Below, piece by piece: positions 26,870 to 36,320 of a stretch of DNA of 64,000 bases. The first letter of the stretch is position 1. The number at the start of each line of letters is the position of its first letter. This DNA comes from Zhongshania sp. R06B22. GTDB taxonomy: Bacteria; Pseudomonadota; Gammaproteobacteria; Pseudomonadales; Spongiibacteraceae. The position numbers and the translations under genes were made by a program. Location of the stretch: contig NZ_JBFRYB010000001.1 in NCBI RefSeq assembly GCF_040892595.1, positions 3,286,001-3,350,000 of the forward strand, in the 5' to 3' direction. The notes under the pieces were generated by a model. It ran no database searches. It saw only the letters and a list, made by a program, of their open reading frames with translations, and was not told the DNA's origin.

Positions 26870-27145
26870 TAGGTAATGAATAATTGCTATACACCCATAA
26901 AGCTTACTGTAGCCGGGCACAACTCAGATCACCTTAAAATCAAACGCCCCTTGCTGACACAAGTATCCCGCGAGGCGCGGATCACCACGTGGCGTTAATT
27001 TAGACTTTAAGTTGCCCTTGGGTTTGCGTTTAATGGTTTTGGGCAGATATGGCCGCGACTAATAATTCCGCGCTCGCAGCCACTACAGGACAGCAGCATG
27101 GCGCTGCTTACGGCGAACGCCAGGCTATTAATCCGCCGATGGCCA
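26870..27145. other. Intergenic region with a composition change
   Basis: From about 26,940 the sequence becomes more GC-rich, like the lipoprotein gene that follows. A short minus-strand frame near 27,000-27,100 holds a Cys-x2-Cys pair (SCSGCERG) and another Cys, ending after about 30 codons. It could be a gene remnant, but I cannot name it. No promoter or terminator is evident. Confidence 0.4.
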
Positions 27146-29428
27146 TCAAGGGAAAACCACCGTTGACTCACCCGCCGGCATAGTCAGCACAACGCTGCCA
27201 TTACTGGCCTGCAGACTTTGACCCGCCGCCTGCACGCGCTGCCCCGCGGGCAGTCCAATTAAGCGCAACTGATAAGGACCATCACTATCTAACTCAATGC
27301 GCTTGTCTGGGCGCTCGGCGATGGCGGCTTCCTGCAAATTAATCGTTAGCGCGGCAACCTGAGTCAGACCGGCACGAAGCTCCCCTGTCGTATTTTCTAA
27401 ACTCCCCAGCTCCCAACTCAGGCCATCCCGCACCGCTGGGCTAAGCGTGGTCGCGTCGGGAAAAATAAGTTCACCGACACTCGCTTTAGGTAGGATCTCT
27501 GGCTCTGGCAGGGCACCGGACTGGGCGCGAATTTCTGCATACTCGGCGCCATCAAGGGCCTGTACGTCCTCAAGCCACCAAGCGCCACGAGGCCCCAGCC
27601 CCCAGTCGAGATTCACCATGTGTGGTTCCCAGCGGTAGACTAATTCACCGGGGGCAGAGCGCCGCCGCACTTCAGAAGACTGCCACTCCACCATCCACTG
27701 CGCCGCTTTTTGAAAAGCGGAGTAGCCCGCATCTTTGAGCGTCCACACAATGTGGTCTTCCACCAAGTAGTGGTCAAAAACATAGCGATAGCCAAAGTCG
27801 CGCATGCCGTCCGCCGTAGCCCGCGCATCGGGAAATGGCACCAATTGGTCGAAGGTGCCGTGGGCCTGGTAGTAGCCATTCCACTTAAGGTTTTCCATCA
27901 ATTCGGGGCCCTTGGGTTCAACGCAGCCATTGTTATCCAAGGAACAGGGCAACAGCTGAGCGCTGGCATGTGAGCCCGCTAAGATCACCCCGCCAAAAAA
28001 GACCTCTGGGTATTTCACCATCAAGTTGATGGAGCCTATGGCGCCCATGGAATAACCGGTAGTAAAAACCGCCTCGTTATCAATATTGAAATGTGCCGCC
28101 ACATCTCGCCACACCTCCCAAAAGTCGAGTTCCGCGGCAGCTTCATAGTAGCCGGCAGAACCGCGACCAAGCGGCGAAACACATACCGACTGGCGTAAAG
28201 TCTCGCAGGCCGCTAGTAAGTAGTTAGGTACGCTGGCGCTGTATTGATTGTGATTTTGAGTAAAACTGTGCAACAACCAAGTGAACAGACTCGGCGTCGC
28301 CGAGGATGGCAAGTAACTGCTGGGGATATAGATACCATAGGGCTGGACAGTATCGTAGTAACCGGGGTCGGCAACTACACCAGCCTCACTGCGGTCTACA
28401 CCGGCGGCGAAGCCGCCATCACCCAGTTCCGATCCAGATACCGACGATATATACCAGCGGTTACTGTAGCCATAACGCAGCGGCTCAGGCTCGGTCTCAC
28501 CCATTCGCGCCCAGTCTATTTGTTGAGAAAACGCCGATACGTCACCGGTGTTTAATGCCATTGACTGATTTTCATCAAACCAGAAATTAAATAATGCAGG
28601 CTCATCTTCGTAGTCGCGAAATGCCAAGTTAAACACCGGAGGCTGATTCGGCAGGCTGCGAAAGCCAGCGTTGTCATTGAGAAAACCGCCCTCGCCGTCA
28701 TTAATACCGGAGGCAACATAGAGAGTCCAAGGCGTATCCGTGGCCAAGATGTCTTCCGGCAGTGCTGCTACAAAAGTGCGCGTCTCCATATCTACCGTCA
28801 CCGGCGCGACCAGCTGCGGACCATTGCCGTCGTTGTAATCAATAAATGCGCCGTTCGCCGAAAGTAGCACCAGCGCATCTACTCCCGGACTGCGAAGGCC
28901 AGCTATGCCAGGCCAGTTGTCGCTACCACCCGGCTGGTTATCAACCGCAAATGCCGCCACCGGCACACTGTGATCGATCAAGGTCTGCCAGTCCACCCGT
29001 AAAAATAGCTCGCCGTTACGACGGCCCAGCGCCACAACAAACAGGTCAGCACCGTTGCCGGCCATACTCGCCTGCGGATAGTGAAGGCTGCCACCGGTGG
29101 GCGTGCCAATGCGATAAAACGGAACATTGGGCCCTTTTGCGCCGTTAGCGTCGTAGATAAAGTCGGTCCAATAATAGGCTCCATAGGCGTAGCGCCCGGT
29201 TCCCGAGGTGCGCGGCGCGCCATCGTCGAATGGCCAGCTCGGTGGGCTAGCACGCAAGGGCAGCTCACCGAATGCCGCTGGCGGAGCACCACTGGGCACT
29301 GCACCGCGGGTTTGAACAATCTCCCCTTCCAGCGAAGCAGGGTCGACCGACGAGGAAGATTGACCGCCGCAAGCGGCAAGACTAATCAGCAGCGCAGCAA
29401 GCACCGGTACGCGGGCGCACATAGGCAA
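27146..29428 (-). CDS. Large secreted esterase-like lipoprotein
   Basis: A 760-residue lipoprotein: the signal peptide ends in lipobox LAAC near residue 20, then a Ser-rich linker. The first 300 residues look like a beta-rich module. Residues 350-590 form an alpha/beta-hydrolase-like domain with the nucleophile elbow GYSMG, followed by the pattern GVILAGSHAS and an aspartate/histidine-containing region (HGTFDQLVPFPDARAT, DHIVW), as in PHB-depolymerase/esterase families. The C-terminus (600-760) is another beta module. It probably hydrolyses an ester on the cell surface; the substrate is unknown. The gene is visibly more GC-rich than its neighbours, which may mean transfer. Confidence 0.8.
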   Translation of the reverse strand: MPMCARVPVLAALLISLAACGGQSSSSVDPASLEGEIVQTRGAVPSGAPPAAFGELPLRASPPSWPFDDGAPRTSGTGRYAYGAYYWTDFIYDANGAKGPNVPFYRIGTPTGGSLHYPQASMAGNGADLFVVALGRRNGELFLRVDWQTLIDHSVPVAAFAVDNQPGGSDNWPGIAGLRSPGVDALVLLSANGAFIDYNDGNGPQLVAPVTVDMETRTFVAALPEDILATDTPWTLYVASGINDGEGGFLNDNAGFRSLPNQPPVFNLAFRDYEDEPALFNFWFDENQSMALNTGDVSAFSQQIDWARMGETEPEPLRYGYSNRWYISSVSGSELGDGGFAAGVDRSEAGVVADPGYYDTVQPYGIYIPSSYLPSSATPSLFTWLLHSFTQNHNQYSASVPNYLLAACETLRQSVCVSPLGRGSAGYYEAAAELDFWEVWRDVAAHFNIDNEAVFTTGYSMGAIGSINLMVKYPEVFFGGVILAGSHASAQLLPCSLDNNGCVEPKGPELMENLKWNGYYQAHGTFDQLVPFPDARATADGMRDFGYRYVFDHYLVEDHIVWTLKDAGYSAFQKAAQWMVEWQSSEVRRRSAPGELVYRWEPHMVNLDWGLGPRGAWWLEDVQALDGAEYAEIRAQSGALPEPEILPKASVGELIFPDATTLSPAVRDGLSWELGSLENTTGELRAGLTQVAALTINLQEAAIAERPDKRIELDSDGPYQLRLIGLPAGQRVQAAGQSLQASNGSVVLTMPAGESTVVFP

Positions 29429-29522
29429 TATCCTTATGTCACATTATTATTATAACGTGTGATATTACACTCCTCGGCGCCTCGACGGCAAAACCCAAAC
29501 GGATGAGTAGCGCAGCTAACGA

Positions 29523-29844
29523 TATAACCCTGTTGAGGCCGAAGAATGATGACTTCACTGACGACGCTGCGGTCCATGGCGTATATATTCCAAAAGGCGC
29601 GCCCAAGACCTCCGCTGGTATTAGTGACTGCTGCGAGATGTCGCTGTTCTCTCAGTATCAGCCCAGGTCAAACACTGAAAATACGAACGCTTGCACCGCG
29701 TACTTCTTCACGCAGCGCTTTATCAAAAAACTCAAGCCTCGCACTCCCGCATAGCCTCCCAGCCCCCGTGGACGTCATATTGAGAATGTCACCTCTGTCA
29801 GGCTGCAGTATCTGCGGAAAAGACTGGCATTCACCGCGCAACAC
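29523..29844 (-). pseudogene. Degenerate short-chain dehydrogenase/reductase fragment
   Basis: Read on the minus strand, one frame gives RGDILNMTSTGAG, then DKALREEVRGASVRIFSV, a stop, and PG, then further down MDRSVVSEVIILRP. These fit the middle and C-terminal parts of SDR enzymes (the GxIxNxSS strand, the ALREEL-GVRV helix-strand, the PG motif). The N-terminal cofactor-binding half and the YxxxK active site are missing, and an in-frame stop interrupts the PG motif. It is a decayed remnant and not a working gene. Confidence 0.6.
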
Positions 29845-30019
29845 TTTCTAAGATTGCTAACGAAAAGGGATGCAATACAGGTACTGATAATATTGATACG
29901 CTCTGCAATTTCTTTGAGTGGCTCGTAGAAGACCTATTGGTGCATCTTTCAGAACCAATGCCCAAGGTCGACTGACTGGTCAATTCAGCTGATTTGTCAT
30001 TTATTGCTATTCAGTACTT

Positions 30020-30058
30020 GGGCACGATTTGGGCACAGTATGGGCACAAGGTGGTCAC
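30020..30058. repeat. Four 11-bp-phased GGGCAC repeats
   Basis: GGGCAC begins at 30020, 30031 and 30042, and GGTCAC at 30053: exactly 11 bp apart, about one helical turn. Such arrays serve as multi-copy protein sites. Near a tRNA this could be the arm-site region of a tyrosine integrase, now without its integrase (inference). Confidence 0.6.
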
Positions 30059-30076
30059 AGACAAAAAATCGAGACG

Positions 30077-30107
30077 AAAAAAAAGCGCTGCACATCTGCA
30101 ACGCTTT
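30077..30107 (-). terminator. Rho-independent terminator of tRNA-Lys / queC operon
   Basis: On the minus strand, AAAGCGTTGCA, loop GATG and TGCAGCGCTTT form an 11-bp stem with one G-T pair, followed by a run of T. It lies about 20 bp past the tRNA 3' end. Confidence 0.85.
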
Positions 30108-30126
30108 GATTTTATTCGCAATTTAG

Positions 30127-30201
30127 TGGTGGGCCGTGATGGATTCGAACCATCGACCAATTGGTTAAAAGCCAACTGCTCTACCGCTGAGCTAACGGCC
30201 C
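30127..30201 (-). tRNA. tRNA-Lys (anticodon TTT)
   Basis: The minus strand folds into a full cloverleaf. Acceptor arms GGGCCGT and ACGGCCC pair perfectly. The D-arm region has TAGCTCAGCGGTAGAGC, the anticodon loop is CTTTTAA, and the T arm has GGTTCGAATCC. The encoded 3' end is ACCA. The TTT anticodon reads lysine codons AAA/AAG. It lies 70 bp past queC, an arrangement also known near tol-pal in Pseudomonas, where this tRNA-Lys is an island integration site. Confidence 0.97.
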
Positions 30202-30270
30202 CGAAAGAGGCGCTCATAATACTGTTTTCTAAGGAAAAAACAACCGCCTAGGAGTAAAAAAGCAGTTTAA

Positions 30271-30948
30271 TTACGCCTTTCGGTATCGTGTTGGATCAGC
30301 GACCCCTGCTTGCTCAAAACCTTGCCGCCGCAAATAGCAGCTATCGCATCGGCCACAGGCCTCGCCGTCATCGTTAGCTTGATAGCACGAGACTGTTTGG
30401 GCGTAATCTACCCCGAGTTTTGTGCCGACATTAACGATATCGGACTTACTGAGTTTCATTAGTGGTGTATGGATATGCATGCCATGCCCTTCCACTCCCG
30501 CTTTGGTCGCGACATTAGCTAAGGTCTCGAAGGCTTCGATAAACGCTGGGCGGCAATCTGGGTAACCGGAATAGTCGACGGCATTTACACCAATAAAGAT
30601 ATCATCGGCCTGCAGCACTTCAGCCCAGCCGAGGGCGATAGACAAAAATACGGTGTTTCTTGCCGGCACGTAGGTGACGGGAATACCGCTTGCACCCGCG
30701 TCTGGCACCGCAATATTCATATCGGTTAATGCCGAGCCGCCAATGCTACTTAAATCGAGATTGATTATTTTAAACTCGGCCGCACCAAGGGATTCGGCAA
30801 CACGTTTGGCGGCGACTAATTCGGCGCGATGACGCTGACCGTAATCAAATGCTAAGGCATAGCACTCGTAGTCCGCTGCCCGCGCTTGAGCTAGCACTGT
30901 CGCACTGTCTAGACCACCGGATAGTAGTACCACTGCTTTTTTCGACAA
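30271..30948 (-). CDS. queC: 7-cyano-7-deazaguanine synthase
   Basis: A 225-residue QueC. The ATP-pyrophosphatase P-loop [11 protein letters not shown] is at the N-terminus, [15 protein letters not shown] lies in the middle, and the zinc-site cysteines [14 protein letters not shown] are near the C-terminus. It makes preQ0 from 7-carboxy-7-deazaguanine for queuosine in tRNA. It follows queE by 45 bp, so consecutive pathway steps are encoded together at the end of the tol-pal operon region. Confidence 0.97.
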   Translation of the reverse strand: MSKKAVVLLSGGLDSATVLAQARAADYECYALAFDYGQRHRAELVAAKRVAESLGAAEFKIINLDLSSIGGSALTDMNIAVPDAGASGIPVTYVPARNTVFLSIALGWAEVLQADDIFIGVNAVDYSGYPDCRPAFIEAFETLANVATKAGVEGHGMHIHTPLMKLSKSDIVNVGTKLGVDYAQTVSCYQANDDGEACGRCDSCYLRRQGFEQAGVADPTRYRKA

Positions 30949-30993
30949 AACTCTTCCTCTACTTCTGTTTATACACCGCTAGGGCGTAAATAC

Positions 30994-31644
30994 TTAATGG
31001 CCGGCCGCGTCATTCCAAAGCAATTTATGCAATTGCACTTGAAAACGCACGGGCAAATTATCTTCTACGATCCAATTCGCCAAGTCAGTTGCATCTAGCT
31101 GGCCAAAGCTCGGCGAAAATAAAACCTCTCCCGCTTTTTCCGCTAAATTATGGGCATCGAGTTGAAATCGTGCCCAGTCATAATCTTCGCGGTTGCACAG
31201 CACGAATTTGATTTGATCGTGGCGAGTCATAAAAGCGATATTATCCATAAGATTGCGATGCATTTCACCAGAGCCTGGTGTCTTTAGGTCCATCACCTTT
31301 GACACTCGTGAATCGACCTGCCCAACATCTATCGCGCCACTAGTCTCTAAAGACACTTCATAGCCGGCATCACTGAGCGCAGACAGCAGGGTGTGGCATT
31401 CTGGCTGAGCGAGGGGCTCGCCACCAGTCACACATACGTAGCGGGGCTTATAAGAGGCGACTTGCGTCAAAATATCTTCTATCTGCCGCCGCTCACCGCC
31501 ATGAAAGGCGTATTCGGTATCGCAGTAAACACAGCGCAGGGGGCAGCCAGTTAGGCGCACAAATACGGTGGGCAATCCCAAGGTGCGAGATTCGCCCTGT
31601 AGGGAATAAAAAATTTCGGTAATACGTAGGCTATTTTTGATCAT
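30994..31644 (-). CDS. queE: 7-carboxy-7-deazaguanine synthase (radical SAM)
   Basis: A 216-residue QueE. The N-terminal IFYSLQGES is typical. The iron-sulfur motif is TGCPLRCVYCDT (C-x3-C-x2-C), followed by the SAM-binding VCVTGGEPLAQ. The enzyme rearranges 6-carboxytetrahydropterin to CDG in queuosine synthesis. It lies between cpoB and queC on the same strand, as in pseudomonads. No queD is seen in the window. Confidence 0.96.
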   Translation of the reverse strand: MIKNSLRITEIFYSLQGESRTLGLPTVFVRLTGCPLRCVYCDTEYAFHGGERRQIEDILTQVASYKPRYVCVTGGEPLAQPECHTLLSALSDAGYEVSLETSGAIDVGQVDSRVSKVMDLKTPGSGEMHRNLMDNIAFMTRHDQIKFVLCNREDYDWARFQLDAHNLAEKAGEVLFSPSFGQLDATDLANWIVEDNLPVRFQVQLHKLLWNDAAGH

Positions 31645-31711
31645 GGAAGCAGGCTGCCGGATACAGGATTATTACCGGAGACCAGCCGCGCAAGCTTTGC
31701 TCCGCGAAAAA

Positions 31712-32515
31712 TTAAAAGTTCTTGCGGAGGAAGTCACGCGATTTATTCACCGCTGAATTACCGGTGTTACCGTAGCGGTCAATCACGTGGGTCAGCATTT
31801 CCTGAGCTTTCGTCTTATTGCCATTCAGAAAATAAACCGTGCCTAACTTGTACATAGCCGCAGGGACTTTGCCGTGATCCGGGTAGTCCGTCAGAAGGCG
31901 TTGAAATGCCGTCGTCGAAGCCGATAAATTCTGAGGTTTTATAGCGACATATAACTCGCCAAGCCAGTACCAGGCATTGGGGGTATAACGGCCAGCAGGG
32001 TATTTTTCTACATAGCTCGCGAACGCTGAGATTGCTTGATCGTATGACGCGCTTTTTACCAAGCCATACGCTTTTGCATAATCTGAGGATTCATCACCGT
32101 CGAGCAACACAGAGGAACTGGCTGCCACAGGCGTTGTTAGCGTGGGGCTTTCTGTTAATTCTGCGGCTTCCGCATCTGTCGTCGACGCAGCTACCATTGG
32201 ATCCGCGGCGGTCGCGTCCAAACTGCGATCGACAGGACTGCCGGCAGTTAAGCGGCGATCCATATCTATATACCGATCCAGACTTTGCTGTTTGAGCTGG
32301 CGTAGCTGATACCCTTGTTCTTCCACTGTCCCCCGCAACGCCATCACTTCTTGGCGCAGCAGTTGCAGCTGCTGATACATTTCGCCCTCAATACCACGAG
32401 CTGACCGAGAATCAGATCGGGAGGACCCAACATCAACAACTGGGGCTTGCGCCCAAAGCTGTGCCGACAAACACGCTGCCGGCAGCAGTATAGACAGTGG
32501 TTTCAAAAACTGCAT
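31712..32515 (-). CDS. cpoB: Cell division coordinator CpoB (YbgF)
   Basis: A 267-residue periplasmic protein. A signal peptide (cleavage near LWAQA) is followed by a coiled-coil region (about 45-90), an Ala/Ser/Thr-rich linker, and TPR-like repeats (SASYDQAISAFASYVEKYP, WYWLGELYVA, PAAMYKLGTVYFLNG). CpoB links the Tol-Pal system to septal peptidoglycan synthesis in E. coli. It follows pal by 15 bp. Confidence 0.95.
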   Translation of the reverse strand: MQFLKPLSILLPAACLSAQLWAQAPVVDVGSSRSDSRSARGIEGEMYQQLQLLRQEVMALRGTVEEQGYQLRQLKQQSLDRYIDMDRRLTAGSPVDRSLDATAADPMVAASTTDAEAAELTESPTLTTPVAASSSVLLDGDESSDYAKAYGLVKSASYDQAISAFASYVEKYPAGRYTPNAWYWLGELYVAIKPQNLSASTTAFQRLLTDYPDHGKVPAAMYKLGTVYFLNGNKTKAQEMLTHVIDRYGNTGNSAVNKSRDFLRKNF

Positions 32516-32530
32516 CAGTACGCCTTTTTA

Positions 32531-33028
32531 TTACTTCAGTTCTACACGACGGTTTTGCGAGTAGGTTGATTCAGACTGACCGAATGCAACTGGACGCTCT
32601 TCACCGTAACTAACCGTTTCTATACGGTAGCGTGGAATACCACTGATTGCCATGTAATCAGCGACTGAAATCGCACGACGCTCACCCAAGGCTATATTGT
32701 ATTCACGGGTACCGCGTTCGTCAGCATGACCTTCCAGACGCACAGGGCCAGTAGTCTTTTTCAGACGAACAATTTGCGCGTCCAATGCTTTGCGTGCCTT
32801 CATTGTTAGCGTTGCTTGGTCAAATTCGAAATAAAATACAGTTTCGAGATTCGCCATGTCGTCAGTGTTATACGAAGAATCGCTCATAGAGTCAGTAGAC
32901 TCTGTGTACGTGCTCACGGTATCAGCGCTTTCCTGACCGCTGCTGTCGGTTTCTGTAGAGGCACAACCAGCTAGCATCGCACTAAAGAAAGCCACACCCA
33001 AAAACATACTTTTTGCTTGGTATTTCAT
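32531..33028 (-). CDS. pal: Peptidoglycan-associated lipoprotein Pal
   Basis: A 165-residue lipoprotein with lipobox LAGC near residue 22, a Ser/Thr/Asp-rich linker, and an OmpA-like peptidoglycan-binding domain (FYFEFDQATL, LEGHADERGTREYNIALGERRA, SYGEERP). It anchors the outer membrane to peptidoglycan and binds TolB. The linker is long in acidic and hydroxyl residues, as often seen in marine species. Confidence 0.97.
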   Translation of the reverse strand: MKYQAKSMFLGVAFFSAMLAGCASTETDSSGQESADTVSTYTESTDSMSDSSYNTDDMANLETVFYFEFDQATLTMKARKALDAQIVRLKKTTGPVRLEGHADERGTREYNIALGERRAISVADYMAISGIPRYRIETVSYGEERPVAFGQSESTYSQNRRVELK

Positions 33029-33110
33029 CGCATTTTCCCATCAAGTTTTGATTACACACTTCCGACCAAACAATCATTGTTTAATCGGTATTCCATTCCC
33101 GGCTACTACT

Positions 33111-34403
33111 TCATTGAAGAAAAGGCGACCAAGCCGGTTCGCGCACATCCCCGAATCGCGACGGCAATTTATACCTCACACCACCGTCTATCGATACTGC
33201 TGCCAAGATGCCTTTGCCATCATACTGCGTAGCGTACAATAGCATACTGGCGTTTGGCGCCACACTAGGTGACTCGTCCAAATTAGTGGTAGTGAGAATT
33301 TCGACACGGTTACGCTTTAAATCCATAACTGCGATGTGAAAATTCCCATTCTTCCTATGTACCATGACTAATCCGAGACCATCTGCCAGCACTCTTGCCC
33401 TGGCATTATAATCACCTTCAAATGTAACTCGTTCTACTGACCCACTGCTAAGCTCAACTTTATAGATTTGAGGTTTTCCGCCGCGATCAGAGGTAAAAAC
33501 AATCGACTTCCCGTCCGGCATCCACGCTGGCTCGGTGTCGATGGCAAAGTGATTTGTTATGCGCTGCAAATTTTCAGTCGCCAAATCCATTACATAAATA
33601 TCAGGGCTGCCGTCCTTTGACAACACCATGGCCATCTTGGTGCCATCCGGTGAAAATGCTGGCGAACTGTTCAAGCCACGAAACGAAGTAAGCTGCGTAC
33701 GCGCATTTGTGCGCAGGTCCTGAATATAAATAGCAGGGCGCATTGTTTCAAATGATACATAAGCAATTTTCTGACCATCAGGCGACCACGTCGGCGCCAT
33801 AATTGGCTCTCGACTGTCGAATAACACCGATTCATTGGCCCCATCGATATCGCTTTTCAGCAAGCGGAAGCGGGTTCGGTTACCCCCCTCGCGAACGGCA
33901 GAAACATAAAGCAATTTAGTGCGAAAAGCACCACGAATATTTGTGAGTTTTTCATATATTTTATCGCTGACCGTGTGCGCGAGGTAGCGGGGCGTATCAA
34001 TACTGACGGATTCTTTGCCAGCGAGTATAACGCGCTGGGTATTTACGTCTAAAAGCTCGTAACTTGCGGTTATCGTACCCGTGACTTCTTGGGAAAGCGT
34101 GCCAACCACAACATAGTCAACGCCGAGGCTTTTCCAGTCGCGGTAATAGACTTCAGTAGAGTTACGCGGCCGCCCCAACATATCGGAGCGGCTCAAGGGT
34201 GCAAACTGACCACTGCGATGTAAATCACTTTCAACAATGGATGCAATATCTTCCGCAACAGTCAGGCCTGACTGCCAGCCAAAAGGCACGATGGCGACTG
34301 GCACAGGGTCATCATTACCCTTGTTTATTTCAATAGTGAGGTCAGCCATAGATACCGTGCTGACCATCAGAAATATTAGTGCTGTAATAACTCGTATTAA
34401 CAT
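33111..34403 (-). CDS. tolB: Tol-Pal system protein TolB
   Basis: A 430-residue periplasmic protein: signal peptide (ending near SMA-D), an N-terminal domain ([20 protein letters not shown]) and a six-bladed beta-propeller shown by repeats such as [27 protein letters not shown] and [18 protein letters not shown]. It shuttles between Pal and the inner-membrane Tol proteins. Its ATG coincides with the end of tolA (1-bp overlap), so the two are coupled. Confidence 0.97.
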   Translation of the reverse strand: MLIRVITALIFLMVSTVSMADLTIEINKGNDDPVPVAIVPFGWQSGLTVAEDIASIVESDLHRSGQFAPLSRSDMLGRPRNSTEVYYRDWKSLGVDYVVVGTLSQEVTGTITASYELLDVNTQRVILAGKESVSIDTPRYLAHTVSDKIYEKLTNIRGAFRTKLLYVSAVREGGNRTRFRLLKSDIDGANESVLFDSREPIMAPTWSPDGQKIAYVSFETMRPAIYIQDLRTNARTQLTSFRGLNSSPAFSPDGTKMAMVLSKDGSPDIYVMDLATENLQRITNHFAIDTEPAWMPDGKSIVFTSDRGGKPQIYKVELSSGSVERVTFEGDYNARARVLADGLGLVMVHRKNGNFHIAVMDLKRNRVEILTTTNLDESPSVAPNASMLLYATQYDGKGILAAVSIDGGVRYKLPSRFGDVREPAWSPFLQ

Positions 34404-35158
34404 TACCGCCTCAAATCTTGGGGAACAAAATCAAAATTAAACCGCCGAAAATTCTTTTCGTACGCGCTAGGATCGATTTTATATAAATCACCTAGCTCAT
34501 CAATTCTACTTAACTTGGTAATAGCCCTAATTGCCGACAAATCGAAGGCTGGGTTGCCACTACCTTTAATCACTTGATGACCAACAATTTCACCCGTTGG
34601 AACCGTGATGATTTGCACAGTTGCCTTCATACCATTGCGAGCCGTTGGCGGCAGTGACCAATTTTGACCTATTAAGGCTGTTATAAGCTCTATATATGTA
34701 GAAGCCAGCTCGCCCTCTTCCACCAAATCATCTTCAGATGCCAAGGCATCTGCTAGCTCTTTCTGTTGTTGTTTACGTATCTCTTCTTGCAAAACCCGCT
34801 GCTTAGCGTCGTCGCGTGCTTTTTCCTCCGCCTTTTTCTTGCGAATCTCTTCCGGCGTAGGTCCCTTTGGAATGGGCTTTGGCACCGGCTTTGGCACCGG
34901 CTTCACCTCTGGCTTGGGCTCAGGCTTTTTAACAGGCTCAGGCTTGGCCACCGGCTTTGGTATTGGCTTGGCCACCGGCGTCGGCTTAGCGGGACGCGAC
35001 ACCGGCTTTTCTATCACCAACTTTGCTTGAATTGCCAAAGGCTTTGCCTTGATCTCAATGACACGGTCGTTACTGGGCATCCCAAACAACAGGAAAGAAA
35101 TCGCTACGCCATGTAAGACCGCCGTCACCAGTGCCGGCACCAATTTAATATCATTCAT
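34403..35158 (-). CDS. tolA: Tol-Pal system protein TolA
   Basis: A 251-residue protein. One N-terminal membrane anchor is followed by a Pro/Lys-rich segment (repeats of PKPVAKPEP type, about 45-105), a charged helical domain II ([19 protein letters not shown]), and a TonB-C-like domain III. Domain II is short compared with enterobacterial TolA (421 residues in E. coli). It spans the periplasm and couples TolQR energy to Pal/TolB. Confidence 0.93.
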   Translation of the reverse strand: MNDIKLVPALVTAVLHGVAISFLLFGMPSNDRVIEIKAKPLAIQAKLVIEKPVSRPAKPTPVAKPIPKPVAKPEPVKKPEPKPEVKPVPKPVPKPIPKGPTPEEIRKKKAEEKARDDAKQRVLQEEIRKQQQKELADALASEDDLVEEGELASTYIELITALIGQNWSLPPTARNGMKATVQIITVPTGEIVGHQVIKGSGNPAFDLSAIRAITKLSRIDELGDLYKIDPSAYEKNFRRFNFDFVPQDLRR

Positions 35159-35163
35159 CGCGC

Positions 35164-35604
35164 TTACTTCGCTCCACTGCGCGACGGATCCTCAGTAATC
35201 AAGCCGATAGACGTTGCACCAGCGCCCTGCAACACCGCCATCGCTGCTACAACACTGCCATAATCTACCGAACTATCCCCTTTTACCATAATTGGCGTTT
35301 TGGGTTTGTTACGCAAAATCTTGCTCAACTTATCGCCAATTTCCGCGAGCTCGAGGGGCTCGCCCTGCTTGTCTGGGTCCCCCAAGGTCACATAATACTT
35401 ACCGGCCTTATCAACCGAGACCACGATCGGGTCATCATCTGTTTCGGGGACAGGTTGCGTCGATGCCTGTGGCAAATCTACTTGCACGCCTTGTACCAAC
35501 ATCGGCGCCGTCACCATAAATACAATCAGCAATACCAACATGACATCAATGTAGGGAACAACATTGATGTCTGAGATTGGCTTGCGCTTATTTCGCCGAG
35601 ACAT
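35164..35604 (-). CDS. tolR: Tol-Pal system protein TolR
   Basis: A 146-residue ExbD/TolR protein. One membrane segment (VVPYIDVMLVLLIVFMVTAP) carries the conserved Asp for proton flow, followed by a periplasmic domain with PIMVKGDSSVDYGSV. It lies 11 bp past tolQ and 5 bp before tolA. Confidence 0.96.
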   Translation of the reverse strand: MSRRNKRKPISDINVVPYIDVMLVLLIVFMVTAPMLVQGVQVDLPQASTQPVPETDDDPIVVSVDKAGKYYVTLGDPDKQGEPLELAEIGDKLSKILRNKPKTPIMVKGDSSVDYGSVVAAMAVLQGAGATSIGLITEDPSRSGAK

Positions 35605-35615
35605 AGCCAGTGCTC

Positions 35616-36290
35616 CTAATCTCGCGAGTGAATCTGGCGATGCAGAATACTGGAAAATTCTTCTGAAAAGGTATCGTACTTACCTGCGAGGGAGTCTACT
35701 TTTGAAGAAAAGCGGTTGTAGCAGACAACGGCGGGAATCGCCGCGATCAAACCCATTGCGGTAGCCACTAGGGCCTCAGAAATACCAGGAGCGACTGTTG
35801 CCAAGGTCGCTTGCTGCACTTGTCCAAGGCCGTGGAATGCACCCATGATGCCCCAAACTGTTCCCAGTAAACCAACATAAGGACTGGTCGACCCCACCGT
35901 AGCCAAAAAAGGCAAACCGTGTTCCATCGCTTCCTCTTCCCGAGACAGTGCCACGCGCATCGACCGCTGACACGCTTCCATCATGGCATCAGAATCAAGC
36001 TTCTTTTTTGCCAGCCGGGTAAACTCTTTAAATCCAGCTCGGAATACACTCTCCATCCCAACCACGCCGCGCTTGTCCGCGCCGTCGGTATACAAGGTAT
36101 TCAGATCGGTACCCGACCAAAACCGCGACTCAAAGCGCGCCATTTCAGTTTGCGCTTGCCTAAAATACATCACCCGCTGGGCAATCTGATACCAAGACAC
36201 CACTGAGGCCAGCACTAATATCAGCATTATAATCTGCACAAACAAACTGGCATGGCTAACTAATTGCCAAATGGAAAGCTCTTGTCCCAC
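35616..36290 (-). CDS. tolQ: Tol-Pal system protein TolQ
   Basis: A 224-residue MotA/TolQ/ExbB-type protein with three membrane segments (about 12-35, 130-150, 165-190). The conserved region GLLGTVWGIMGAFHGLG and AMGLIAAIPAVVCYNRF are present. With TolR it forms the proton-driven motor at the division site. It follows ybgC by 30 bp. Confidence 0.97.
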   Translation of the reverse strand: MGQELSIWQLVSHASLFVQIIMLILVLASVVSWYQIAQRVMYFRQAQTEMARFESRFWSGTDLNTLYTDGADKRGVVGMESVFRAGFKEFTRLAKKKLDSDAMMEACQRSMRVALSREEEAMEHGLPFLATVGSTSPYVGLLGTVWGIMGAFHGLGQVQQATLATVAPGISEALVATAMGLIAAIPAVVCYNRFSSKVDSLAGKYDTFSEEFSSILHRQIHSRD

Positions 36291-36320
36291 TGTTAACTCC
36301 TGTCGTTTTTGGTTATTACA

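Larger units (their letters stand above)
29845..30126. other. Non-coding scar region between SDR remnant and tRNA-Lys
   Basis: I find no coding frame with support here. It holds the phased GGGCAC array (30020-30058) and the tRNA terminator (30077-30107). Frames that run across the tRNA gene are chance. Confidence 0.6.

Noticed and set aside
29994..30251. 85-codon frame crossing tRNA-Lys
   Set aside because: It overlaps a perfect tRNA cloverleaf and its terminator.
34766..35116. Leu/Arg/Trp-rich plus-strand frame opposite tolA
   Set aside because: It is the complement of the Pro/Lys-rich segment of TolA and has no independent support.
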